Positions 1 to 10,021 of a stretch of 13,705 bases of DNA are shown one piece after another. The notes below the pieces were generated by a model. That model was not told the origin of the DNA and did no database searches. It was given only the letters and a program-made list of their open reading frames with translations. Numbering within the stretch: the stretch's first letter is position 1; each line of letters starts with the position of its first letter. Source of the DNA: CG10-46-32 sp964606465 (GTDB lineage Bacteria; Patescibacteriota; Patescibacteriia; UBA2169); assembly GCA_964606465.1 (NCBI GenBank), contig CAZSGI010000017.1:1-13705 (forward strand). The letters are read 5' to 3'. The position numbers and the translations under genes were made by a program.

Positions 1-2
1 TC

Positions 3-110
3 AAAGCACGGAAGATGCTTGACTACTGGATGGATTTCGGGAATCCGGACGACATTGAGAAAGTAGGAAAATTTCTCAAATTAAATGAGCCCTCGTCGTT
101 CAATGGATAG
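3..110 (+). CDS. C-terminal tail of an unidentified protein (5' end outside window)
   Basis: An open frame enters from the left edge and ends with TAG at 108-110. The visible 35 residues are hydrophilic and protein-like, with the stretch MLDYWMDFGNPDDIEKVGKF. The other two forward frames stop at 19-21 and 64-66, and the reverse strand has no better frame. I do not recognise the family. The final eight codons or so lie inside the tRNA-Arg gene that starts at 89, so the stop codon is formed by D-arm sequence of the tRNA. Either the coding end really overlaps the tRNA, or the frame is fortuitous or was extended after loss of an earlier stop. Too little is visible to assign a function. Confidence 0.45.
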   Translation, partial: KARKMLDYWMDFGNPDDIEKVGKFLKLNEPSSFNG

Positions 111-163
111 GACACAAGATTCCGGATCTTGTAATGTAGGTTCGATTCCTACCGAGGGCACCA
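89..163 (+). tRNA. tRNA-Arg (anticodon CCG)
   Basis: A full cloverleaf can be drawn. The acceptor stem is GCCCTCG (89-95) with CGAGGGC (153-159). The anticodon stem CAAGA/TCTTG encloses the loop TTCCGGA, giving anticodon CCG, which reads CGG arginine codons. The T arm is GTAGG-TTCGATT-CCTAC. The discriminator is A160 and CCA is encoded at 161-163. The 5' acceptor strand overlaps the end of the preceding reading frame by 22 bases. Confidence 0.95.
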
Positions 164-176
164 GAAGCCGTAGTAA

Positions 177-196
177 GCGCAGTGTCGCGTTTTTTT
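177..196 (+). terminator. Possible weak terminator after tRNA-Arg
   Basis: A short GCG/CGC stem (177-179 with 186-188) is followed by a run of seven T (190-196). The stem is only three base pairs, so this is a poor intrinsic terminator. It is listed because the T run follows the tRNA closely and precedes the murE promoter element. Confidence 0.25.
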
Positions 197-204
197 GGTT
201 TGTC

Positions 205-213
205 TGATAGTAT
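205..213 (+). promoter_or_regulatory. Extended -10 element at the murE start
   Basis: TGATAGTAT fits the extended -10 pattern TGnTAnnnT. The last base of the -10 hexamer (213) is six bases before the murE ATG at 220, so transcription would begin at or next to the start codon and give a leaderless message. No convincing -35 and no Shine-Dalgarno sequence are visible, which agrees with an extended -10, leaderless arrangement. The dsbA-like and PEBP genes in this window have the same layout. Confidence 0.5.
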
Positions 214-219
214 AGACGT

Positions 220-1560
220 ATGCTTAAAAAGGTTATTACATCAGTCGTTCCAAAGTCGGTTTTACTTGCTTACCACAAGACCCTCGCCGTTGCCGCGAAC
301 GTCGTCTACCGGTTCCCGTCCCACCAGCTCGTGGTCGTTGGCGTAACTGGCACCAAGGGAAAATCATCAACCGTGATTATGCTCGCGAGGATTCTGGAAG
401 CGGCAGGCTACGCCGTGGGCTCAACCAACACCGTGTTTTTCAAAGTCGGGAGCCGCGAGTGGCCCAACAACACGAAACAGGGAATGCCCGGCCGTCTTGC
501 GCTGCAGAGGATGTTACGTCAAATGGTGAGAAAGAAGTGCACGCACGCGGTCATCGAGGTTACGAGCGAGGGGGTCAGCCAGCACCGGCAGTGGGGGATC
601 GCGTTTGACGTGGCAGTGTTCACCAACCTCTCGCCTGAGCACATTGAATCGCACGGCTCGTTTGGTGCGTACCGCGCCGCAAAGCAGCTCATGTTCAAAG
701 AGCTTCACCGGTCGCGCCGTAAAACCATTGGAGGCGTGCGCGTGAAAAAGGCGATTGTTGCAAACGCCGAAGACCGCGCGGCCGGATATTTTTTGAAATG
801 CAGGGCCGATGAAACGTGGTCAATCGGCGTGCGTCCGAACTGTCCGCCGGCGCCAAGCGGTCCGTCCGAAAAGCGCCTGTGCGCGGATGAGGTTAACGAT
901 ACGGAACGCGGCGTTTCGTTCTCCGTGGAAGGGCACGCCATTCAACTTTCCATGCACGGCGTATTCATGGTTCAAAATGCGCTCCTCGCCATTGCCGCCG
1001 CTCGCTCGCTTGGAATTTCGTTTTCAACGTGCGAGGAGGCGCTGGAAAAAATAGCGTGCATTCCCGGGCGCGTGGAGACGATTCAAACAGCATCCGGCGC
1101 GACCGTGATTATCGATTACGCGCACGAGCCAAAGTCGTTTGAGGCGATTCTCTCAACCGGCCGCGCGCTCGCCGGCTCGCACCGCGTCATTAGCGTGTTC
1201 GGCGCAACCGGCGGCGGCCGCGACAGCGCGAAACGACCCATCATGGGAACGCTTGCCGCCGTATATTCAGACTACATTATCCTCACGACTGATGACCCGT
1301 ACGACGATGACCCGCGCCAAATCATCAACGACATCCTGCCTGGCATTACGTCAAAGCGCGTGACATGGGAACTGGGGAAAAACGTGTTCAGCATTATTGA
1401 CCGCACGCAGGCCATTCGCCACGCGCTTGCGCTTGCCAAAAAAGGAGACGTGGTACTGCTCTTAGGCAAGGGCTCGGAGCAGGTCATGGCCGTTGCCGGC
1501 GGAAAGCACATTCCTTGGAGCGACCGAGCCGCGGTTCTGGCAGTAATGCAACGGGTATGA
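220..1560 (+). CDS. murE: MurE-type Mur ligase (UDP-MurNAc-tripeptide synthetase-like), short N-terminus
   Basis: A 446-residue ATP-dependent amide ligase of the Mur family. MurE adds the third stem-peptide residue to UDP-MurNAc-L-Ala-D-Glu in the cytoplasm. Visible motifs: P-loop GTKGKSS (44-50); NLSPEHIESHG (136-146), matching the Mur NL..DH.D.HG region; K155 in YRAAKQ, the position of the carbamylated lysine; NALLAIAA (253-260); IPGRVE (281-286); DYAHEP (299-304); and GATGGGRDSAKRP (328-340), the start of the C-terminal domain. The P-loop lies near residue 44 rather than about 110, so most of the N-terminal UDP-binding domain of classical MurE is absent. The meso-diaminopimelate motif DNPR reads DDPY (358-361), which argues against a standard DAP-adding enzyme. 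The ATG at 220 sits directly downstream of an extended -10 and has no Shine-Dalgarno. The stop overlaps the next gene as ATGA. The family is secure; the exact substrate is not. Confidence 0.88.
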   Translation: MLKKVITSVVPKSVLLAYHKTLAVAANVVYRFPSHQLVVVGVTGTKGKSSTVIMLARILEAAGYAVGSTNTVFFKVGSREWPNNTKQGMPGRLALQRMLRQMVRKKCTHAVIEVTSEGVSQHRQWGIAFDVAVFTNLSPEHIESHGSFGAYRAAKQLMFKELHRSRRKTIGGVRVKKAIVANAEDRAAGYFLKCRADETWSIGVRPNCPPAPSGPSEKRLCADEVNDTERGVSFSVEGHAIQLSMHGVFMVQNALLAIAAARSLGISFSTCEEALEKIACIPGRVETIQTASGATVIIDYAHEPKSFEAILSTGRALAGSHRVISVFGATGGGRDSAKRPIMGTLAAVYSDYIILTTDDPYDDDPRQIINDILPGITSKRVTWELGKNVFSIIDRTQAIRHALALAKKGDVVLLLGKGSEQVMAVAGGKHIPWSDRAAVLAVMQRV

Positions 1561-2258
1561 ACTGGTTCAGGGGGCGTTACATCAAACACCACAAGATCAA
1601 GCTTGTCATTTATTTCTGGTCATTTGCGCTGTTCGTGTGGGCGCTGTTTTATTTTGGAGAATATTTCTCCGTCGCCTTTGGTTCTCCCGAAGCCGTGCGC
1701 TCCTGGGCGCGCGGGTTTGGCGTATACGCTCCGCTCGCTTTTTTCGGGCTGCAGGTTGCGCAGGTTTTGGTGGCTCCGCTCAATGATTTCATTATTAATC
1801 TCGCCGGCGGTTTTCTGTTCGGCCCGTGGCTCGGGTTCGCCATTAACTACGCGGGCTGGATCATTGGGGCGTGCATTGTTTTTCTCCTCTCGCGCTCGGT
1901 CGGCGTCCCGTTTGTCCGTTCGTTCATCCACGAAAAGAAAATTGAGCAGTACAACAGGGTTGTCGCGCGGGGTCAGTACATCATCTTCATGCTGTTCCTG
2001 TTACCCGGGCCTCCCGATGATATACTGGTGTACCTCGTCGGGCTTTCCCAGTCCATCAGGTTTCGCACTTTTTTGTGGATGGTTCTCGTTTCCAAAGTTC
2101 CCGGAAAATTAGTGACCAGTTTCATGGGGTCTGACGTTTCCAATCTGGACGTCAGCGCTTTTTCAATTTTTCTTTACGTCGTTTTTATCGTGGGCAGCTT
2201 GATCGTGGTTGTTTGGCACAAGTCAGAGCTGCTCAAGCTTTGGCGGATCTGGAAATGA
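1557..2258 (+). CDS. DedA/VTT-domain (TVP38/TMEM64-type) integral membrane protein
   Basis: A 233-residue polytopic membrane protein. Hydrophobic segments lie at about 15-33, 56-75, 81-112, 140-163, 167-180 and 201-220. The central part has the VTT/SNARE-associated pattern: a glycine-rich stretch GGFLFGPWLGFAINYAGWII (84-103), a following F.LSRSVG (109-116), and a re-entrant LLPGPPDDILVYLVGLS (148-164). DedA-superfamily proteins are linked to lipid-carrier recycling and scramblase activity, including undecaprenyl phosphate. That would suit the position after a wall-precursor ligase, but the specific substrate here is inferred. I chose the ATG at 1557 because it forms the ATGA overlap with the murE stop, giving translational coupling. 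The in-frame ATG at 1515 lies well inside murE and would add 14 non-membrane residues. A basic N-terminus precedes the first helix. Confidence 0.85.
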   Translation: MNWFRGRYIKHHKIKLVIYFWSFALFVWALFYFGEYFSVAFGSPEAVRSWARGFGVYAPLAFFGLQVAQVLVAPLNDFIINLAGGFLFGPWLGFAINYAGWIIGACIVFLLSRSVGVPFVRSFIHEKKIEQYNRVVARGQYIIFMLFLLPGPPDDILVYLVGLSQSIRFRTFLWMVLVSKVPGKLVTSFMGSDVSNLDVSAFSIFLYVVFIVGSLIVVVWHKSELLKLWRIWK

Positions 2259-2267
2259 GGCCGTGAT

Positions 2268-2296
2268 TTGTCAAAGTAAAAAGACTGTGCTAAAGT
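2268..2296 (+). promoter_or_regulatory. Possible upstream promoter P1 for rpoBC
   Basis: TTGTCA (2268-2273) and TAAAGT (2291-2296) are separated by 17 bases. The matches are moderate, and the element begins 10 bases after the membrane-protein stop. It would place the DnaA box at 2311 in the early transcribed region. The promoter at 2349 is much better. Confidence 0.35.
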
Positions 2297-2310
2297 TGTG
2301 AGCCTTGCAG

Positions 2311-2319
2311 TTATCCACA
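2311..2319 (+). promoter_or_regulatory. Isolated perfect DnaA box (TTATCCACA)
   Basis: TTATCCACA matches the strongest E. coli-type DnaA box exactly. It lies 30 bases upstream of the TTGACA of the main rpoB promoter. No second box, AT-rich unwinding repeats or dnaA/dnaN genes accompany it, so this is not an origin on present evidence. It could be a DnaA-responsive site for the polymerase operon or a chance match. Confidence 0.4.
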
Positions 2320-2348
2320 AGTACGGTAACATTTTGGTTCTGGATGTC

Positions 2349-2377
2349 TTGACAGCCTGTCATAAAATAGATACAAT
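2349..2377 (+). promoter_or_regulatory. Main sigma-70 type promoter of rpoB-rpoC
   Basis: A perfect -35 hexamer TTGACA (2349-2354) is followed after exactly 17 bases by TACAAT (2372-2377). Transcription would start near 2384, leaving a leader of roughly 126 bases before the rpoB ATG. The surrounding DNA is AT-rich compared with the coding regions. This is the strongest promoter by consensus in the window, as expected for the RNA polymerase genes. Confidence 0.85.
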
Positions 2378-2469
2378 ATCTTTTGTCATGCATCAATTAT
2401 TCCTCGCTTTTGTGAAACAGTGTTTTTGTTTCTCAAAACAGACTTTGCTTGCCCAAGCAGGTAGCCGAT

Positions 2470-2504
2470 AAAAGCCTTATTTTAGCCAAAGTAAGGACTT
2501 TTTT
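2470..2504 (+). promoter_or_regulatory. Leader hairpin with T-run overlapping the rpoB ribosome-binding site
   Basis: AAAAGCCTTA (2470-2479) can pair with TAAGGACTTTT (2492-2502) through CCTTA/TAAGG plus AAAAG/CTTTT, with one bulged A and a 12-base loop. The 3' arm runs into a T tract ending at 2504. The arm also contains AAGGA (2493-2497), the only Shine-Dalgarno-like sequence before rpoB, 12 bases ahead of the ATG. The structure could act as a weak attenuator or a translational switch. It is AT-rich and its stability is uncertain. Confidence 0.35.
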
Positions 2505-2509
2505 GTATT

Positions 2510-5788
<3,279 letters not shown>

Positions 5789-5797
5789 CGGTACCCT

Positions 5798-8700
5798 ATG
5801 TCCACCCCATCATCTACAAAAACGCTTTCCACCACCCCACCGACGAGCCGCATGGTTGATTTTGACGCCATCCGGCTCCGGCTCGCCTCTGCGGACGAAA
5901 TCCGCTCCTGGTCCTACGGGGAGGTGACCAAGCCAGAAACCATTAACTACCGGACCCAAAAGCCCGAAAAAGACGGCCTGTTCGACGAGCGCATCTTCGG
6001 GCCGACCAAGGACTGGGAGTGCTACTGCGGAAAGTACAAGCGCATCCGGTTCAAGGGCATCGTTTGCGACAAGTGCGGTGTGGAGGTGACGCGCGCCCTG
6101 GTTCGGCGCGAGCGCATGGGGCACATTGATTTGGCGGCCCCGGTTTCGCACATCTGGTTTCTGCGCGGCGTGCCTTCCAAGATCGGGATGGTGCTTGACC
6201 TTTCGGTTCAGGATTTGGAAAAAGTCATCTACTTTGCGAGTTTTATCGTGGCGTCGGTTGACGAGGAAAAGAAGAAGCAGCTCCTTGAGCAGGTGCAGCA
6301 GGAGTACAAGAGCAAGAGTGCTTCGCTCCAGCGGGAGTTCGAGAAAACGCTTTCCGACCGACAGGCCGCGTTCGGGAGGGAAGGCACGTCCGGAGACGAT
6401 CTGGCGCACCGCGTGAGAGCCGAAAGAGCGATGCTCGAGAAGCTGCTTCGAGAGAAGATGGAACAGCTCGACCGCGCGTTTGAGATGGCGAACCAGGAGC
6501 TCACCAACCTCGCGCCGATGCAGATTATATCAGAGAGCACGTACCACGACCTTTCGCTTAAGTACGGGCACATGTTCGAGGCGGGTATTGGCGCGGAAGC
6601 CATCCACCACCTCCTCTCAAACGTTGATGTGGGTGGGGGAATCGCGGCGCTCGAGGCGCAGCTTCAGAAAGCGAAAGGCGGCAAGCGCAAAAAAATCATG
6701 CGCCGCGCCAAGCTCCTTTCGAGCCTGCAAAAGACGGGCATCCGTCCCGAATCCATGGTGCTCACCGCGATCCCGGTGATTCCCCCGGATCTGAGGCCCA
6801 TGGTCCAGCTCGACGGGGGGAGGTTCGCGACCAGCGATTTAAACGATCTGTACCGCCGCGTGATAAACAGGAATAACCGCCTGAAGCGGCTCAAGGAGCT
6901 CAACGCTCCCGAGGTAATCGTGCGCAACGAAAAGCGCATGCTCCAGGAGGCGGTTGATGCGCTCGTCGACAACGGCGCGCGGCACGGCAAGACCGTGACG
7001 GCCTCAACAGGCCAGCGGCGGGTGCTGCGTTCCATCGCGGACATGCTCAAGGGGAAGCAGGGCCGTTTCAGGCAGAACCTTTTGGGAAAGCGTATCGACT
7101 ACTCGGGTCGCAGCGTCATCGTGGTCGGCCCCAAGCTCAAGCTGCACCAGTGCGGGTTGCCTAAGACCATGGCTTTGGAGCTCTTCAAGCCGTTTGTCAT
7201 CAGCCAACTGATTAAGCGCGAAATCGTTCACAACGTACGCAGCGCTAACCGGTACATCGAGGCTGGACACGCGGAAGTGTGGGATATCCTGGAAGAGGTG
7301 ACCCGCGACGCGCACGTGCTCTTGAACCGCGCCCCCACGCTCCACCGGCTCGGCATCCAGTCGTTTCAGCCCGTGCTCATCGAGGGGAAAGCAATCCAGG
7401 TGCACCCGTTGGTGTGTTCCGCGTTTAACGCGGACTTTGACGGGGATCAGATGGCCGTGCACGTGCCATTAACCTTCGAGGCTCGCGCCGAAGCCGCGGG
7501 CATCATGCTCTCCGCCAAGAATTTGCTCAAGCCCGCAACCGGTGAGCCCGTGGTGACCCCGGGATTGGACATCGTGTTTGGCTGCTACTTTTTAACGCAG
7601 CTCGACGGACGTCTCTCTCCCTACGGCCGGGTGTTTTCTTCCCCAACCGAGGCGAAAGTCGCGTACGATGCGGGTACCGTCACGCTGCACCAAAAAATCA
7701 CCGTGGCGCGCGGTGCGGAGCGCGTGGATACGACGGTCGGCCGGCTCTTGTTCAATGAGGTGATTCCCGAGAAAATCGGCTTCATCAATGACGTTACGAG
7801 CAAGCGAGTGCTCAAAGATATCACGGCCCGGTGTTTCTACCTGTACGGCCTCGAGCGGACCGCGCAGATGCTGGACGACCTGATGCGTCTCGGGTTTTAC
7901 CACGCCACCGCTTCGGGCATGAGCTGGGCCATGGTGGACCTGCCCGAGCTTGCGGAGAAGCACGGCATGCTCGCTCGCGCGCAATCCGAGGTTGATCGGG
8001 TGACAGAGCAGTACGAAGAGGGGTTGCTCACAGATGACGAGCGGCACGCCCGCGTAATTGAAATTTGGGCGCGCGCCAAAGACCGTATCACCGAGGCTGC
8101 GCAACGGTCGTTTGCGGACGACCGGCTCAATCCGGTGTACACCATGATCGAGTCCGGCGCGCGCGGTTCGTGGGGTCAGACCACCCAGATGATGGGCATG
8201 AAGGGTTTGGTGACTTCGCCTTCCGGCGCCACCATGGAGCTGCCGGTGAAAGCGAATTTTAAGGAAGGGTTTGGCGTGCTCGAGTACTTTATCTCCACGC
8301 ACGGCGCGCGCAAGGGTCTCACGGATACGGCGCTGCGAACCGCGAACGCGGGGTACCTGACCCGCCGTTTGATTGACGTGGCGCAGGACATCATCGTTTC
8401 CGAGGAAGATTGCGGCGACGAGCACGGCTGGGGTATCACTCGCGAGGAGAGCGAGGTCATGAATACCACGGTGGCGGATCGCCTGCTCGGCCGCGTGCTC
8501 GCCAAACCAATCACCGGGAAACGCGGGAAGGTGATTGTTCCAGCCGGCGAGTTCGTGACTCGCGAGGACGTTTCAAAGATCGCCGCGCTGGAGGTGGAGT
8601 CAGTGGTGATTCGTTCCGTACTCTCGTGCCAGGCGCGCCGCGGAGTCTGCCGCAAGTGCTACGGGTATGACCTGGGGTACAACACCCCGGTTGAGCTCGG

Positions 8701-9688
8701 AACCGCGGTTGGGATTATCGCGGCGCAGAGTATCGGGGAGCCGGGAACCCAGCTTACGATGCGTACGTTCCACACCGGCGGCGTTGCGTCCAGCCAGGAC
8801 ATCACGCAGGGGTTGCCGCGCGTGGAAGAAATCTTCGAGGCGCGCCGCATCACCAAGGGAGCGGTGGTGAGCGAGGTTGCGGGCAAGGTTGCGCGCATCG
8901 CCGAGGAAGGCGGCAGCCGGATCGTTGAGGTTACCGCTGCCGCCAACCAGGAAGAGAGGTACGATTTGGAAGAGTACGGCGAAGAGAGCTGTAAGGTATC
9001 CGACGGCGACCGCGTGAAAAAGGGCGACGTGCTGTTTTCGGACGGAGACGATGTGGTGAACGCCGGAATGGACGGCACCGTCAAGCGGACCAAGAAGTTT
9101 TTGCGCGTGGTGGCCGCGGCCGGGGACACGGTCTCCTACGCGGTGCCGGGGGAGTTTTCCATTCTGGTGCGCGAGGGTGAGGTGGTCAACCCCGGTGACG
9201 TGCTGACCGAGGGGAGCGTTGATGTGCACCAGCTGTACGCGCTGCGCGGGGAAGACGCCGCGAAGCGGTACATCATGCGGGAAATCCAGAATATCTACTC
9301 GAGCCAGGGCCAGAAGCTCAATGATAAGCACCTGGAGATCATCGCGCGCCAGATGTTTTCGCGCGTGTACATCAAAGAAGCCGGGGACACGGACTTTTTG
9401 CCCGGAGAAATCGTGGATCGCGCGCACTTTAACGCGGTGAACCGCGACGTCGCCAAGGCGAAGCAGAAAGCAGCCGCAGGCGAGGTGCTCTTGCTCGGGG
9501 TTACCAAGGCCTCGCTCTCGACGGAATCGTTCCTCTCCGCGGCTTCGTTCCAAGAAACGGCGCGCGTGCTTATTGATGCGGCCATCTCGGGGCGCGTGGA
9601 CCATTTGCGGGGCCTCAAGGAGAACGTCATCATCGGCCGCCTGATTCCGGCGGGAACTGGTTTTCGGTTCCGCGAACCTAAAACGTAG
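5798..9688 (+). CDS. rpoC: DNA-directed RNA polymerase subunit beta'
   Basis: A 1296-residue catalytic subunit of RNA polymerase. The N-terminal zinc-binding domain has C75, C77, C90 and C93. The active-site loop NADFDGD (544-550) carries the three aspartates that hold the catalytic magnesium. The second zinc site has C872, C944, C951 and C954. The trigger-loop region contains GIIAAQSIGEPGTQLTMRTF, and GRRVL-type switch and clamp sequences are present. A charged region near 155-240, rich in Glu, Lys and Gln, should form the clamp coiled coil. The gene follows rpoB by nine bases and is surely cotranscribed. The start is uncertain: the ATG at 5798 has no close Shine-Dalgarno (a GGAGGAGAGGAG run at 5765-5776 is 21 bases away). 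An in-frame ATG at 5852 would remove an 18-residue Ser/Thr/Pro-rich extension, and the family match begins just after it (VDFDAIRLRLAS). Confidence 0.98.
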   Translation: MSTPSSTKTLSTTPPTSRMVDFDAIRLRLASADEIRSWSYGEVTKPETINYRTQKPEKDGLFDERIFGPTKDWECYCGKYKRIRFKGIVCDKCGVEVTRALVRRERMGHIDLAAPVSHIWFLRGVPSKIGMVLDLSVQDLEKVIYFASFIVASVDEEKKKQLLEQVQQEYKSKSASLQREFEKTLSDRQAAFGREGTSGDDLAHRVRAERAMLEKLLREKMEQLDRAFEMANQELTNLAPMQIISESTYHDLSLKYGHMFEAGIGAEAIHHLLSNVDVGGGIAALEAQLQKAKGGKRKKIMRRAKLLSSLQKTGIRPESMVLTAIPVIPPDLRPMVQLDGGRFATSDLNDLYRRVINRNNRLKRLKELNAPEVIVRNEKRMLQEAVDALVDNGARHGKTVTASTGQRRVLRSIADMLKGKQGRFRQNLLGKRIDYSGRSVIVVGPKLKLHQCGLPKTMALELFKPFVISQLIKREIVHNVRSANRYIEAGHAEVWDILEEVTRDAHVLLNRAPTLHRLGIQSFQPVLIEGKAIQVHPLVCSAFNADFDGDQMAVHVPLTFEARAEAAGIMLSAKNLLKPATGEPVVTPGLDIVFGCYFLTQLDGRLSPYGRVFSSPTEAKVAYDAGTVTLHQKITVARGAERVDTTVGRLLFNEVIPEKIGFINDVTSKRVLKDITARCFYLYGLERTAQMLDDLMRLGFYHATASGMSWAMVDLPELAEKHGMLARAQSEVDRVTEQYEEGLLTDDERHARVIEIWARAKDRITEAAQRSFADDRLNPVYTMIESGARGSWGQTTQMMGMKGLVTSPSGATMELPVKANFKEGFGVLEYFISTHGARKGLTDTALRTANAGYLTRRLIDVAQDIIVSEEDCGDEHGWGITREESEVMNTTVADRLLGRVLAKPITGKRGKVIVPAGEFVTREDVSKIAALEVESVVIRSVLSCQARRGVCRKCYGYDLGYNTPVELGTAVGIIAAQSIGEPGTQLTMRTFHTGGVASSQDITQGLPRVEEIFEARRITKGAVVSEVAGKVARIAEEGGSRIVEVTAAANQEERYDLEEYGEESCKVSDGDRVKKGDVLFSDGDDVVNAGMDGTVKRTKKFLRVVAAAGDTVSYAVPGEFSILVREGEVVNPGDVLTEGSVDVHQLYALRGEDAAKRYIMREIQNIYSSQGQKLNDKHLEIIARQMFSRVYIKEAGDTDFLPGEIVDRAHFNAVNRDVAKAKQKAAAGEVLLLGVTKASLSTESFLSAASFQETARVLIDAAISGRVDHLRGLKENVIIGRLIPAGTGFRFREPKT

Positions 9689-9712
9689 CGTAGAGGTACT
9701 TTTTTACTACGC
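9688..9712. other. Inverted repeat between convergent rpoC and minus-strand unit
   Basis: GCGTAG (9688-9693) and CTACGC (9707-9712) form a perfect 6-base inverted repeat around a 13-base loop containing six T. It spans both stop codons, since rpoC ends at 9688 and the convergent gene at 9709-9707, only 18 bases apart. The T run lies in the loop, so this is not a canonical intrinsic terminator in either direction. It may still slow or protect the 3' ends. Confidence 0.3.
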
Positions 9713-10018
9713 GGGATCTTCGAGGGTTCGGATGAGGTCTTCTATGAGCGCTCGCGCGTCTCGCGCCGCGCGCGTGGCCACCTCGAGCCGAACGCGGGCG
9801 CCTGGGTCTTCGTGTTTTGCGTTGTCGCGGAGGAGCTGGATGGTCCACACGAGAGAGGTGAGCCGCCCGCGGAGGTGAGAAAGCGCGTTGGTTTCGAACT
9901 CTTTTCTTTTCTTGTACCGGTACGCGAGCCGGTCAATCGTGGTCCGTAGCTCGCGGTCACGTTCCAGGAGCGAGCGGATGGTTTTTTGGTGCTCGTTCAT
10001 ACGGTCATCATACGCCAT
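9707..10018 (-). CDS. Small protein resembling an isolated histidine-kinase DHp (HisKA-like) helix pair
   Basis: A 103-residue soluble, strongly helical, charged protein with no membrane segment. The N-terminal half (about 5-40) is rich in Arg, Lys and Glu and looks like a coiled-coil helix. The segment ALSHLRGRLTSLVWTIQLLR (45-64) resembles the H-box of sensor kinases (SHELRTPLTSI) with the histidine at H48, one residue missing and the usual proline replaced. A second helix ends in AARDARALIEDLIRTLED, like the second DHp helix. No ATPase domain, receiver or sensor region is present. The gene follows the mutY-like gene with three bases between stop and start, and GGGGTGA a few bases before the ATG can serve as Shine-Dalgarno, so it is probably translated in the same operon. 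It could be a phosphotransfer or dimerisation module, a remnant kinase, or an unrelated helical hairpin. I regard the HisKA similarity as suggestive only. Confidence 0.6.
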   Translation of the reverse strand: MAYDDRMNEHQKTIRSLLERDRELRTTIDRLAYRYKKRKEFETNALSHLRGRLTSLVWTIQLLRDNAKHEDPGARVRLEVATRAARDARALIEDLIRTLEDPA

Positions 10019-10021
10019 TTT

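Noticed and set aside
2259..2509. Replication origin around the DnaA box
   Set aside because: Only one box is seen, with no cluster, no AT-rich unwinding repeats and no origin-linked genes nearby.
7592..8425. 277-codon antisense open frame inside rpoC
   Set aside because: It is opposite the conserved beta' sequence and has a composition typical of a shadow of GC-biased codons, with no ribosome-binding site or recognisable domain.
8600..9604. 334-codon antisense open frame inside rpoC
   Set aside because: Long, but fully opposite the conserved beta' C-terminal region. Its His/Arg/Val-rich translation has no known motif and there is no promoter or Shine-Dalgarno.
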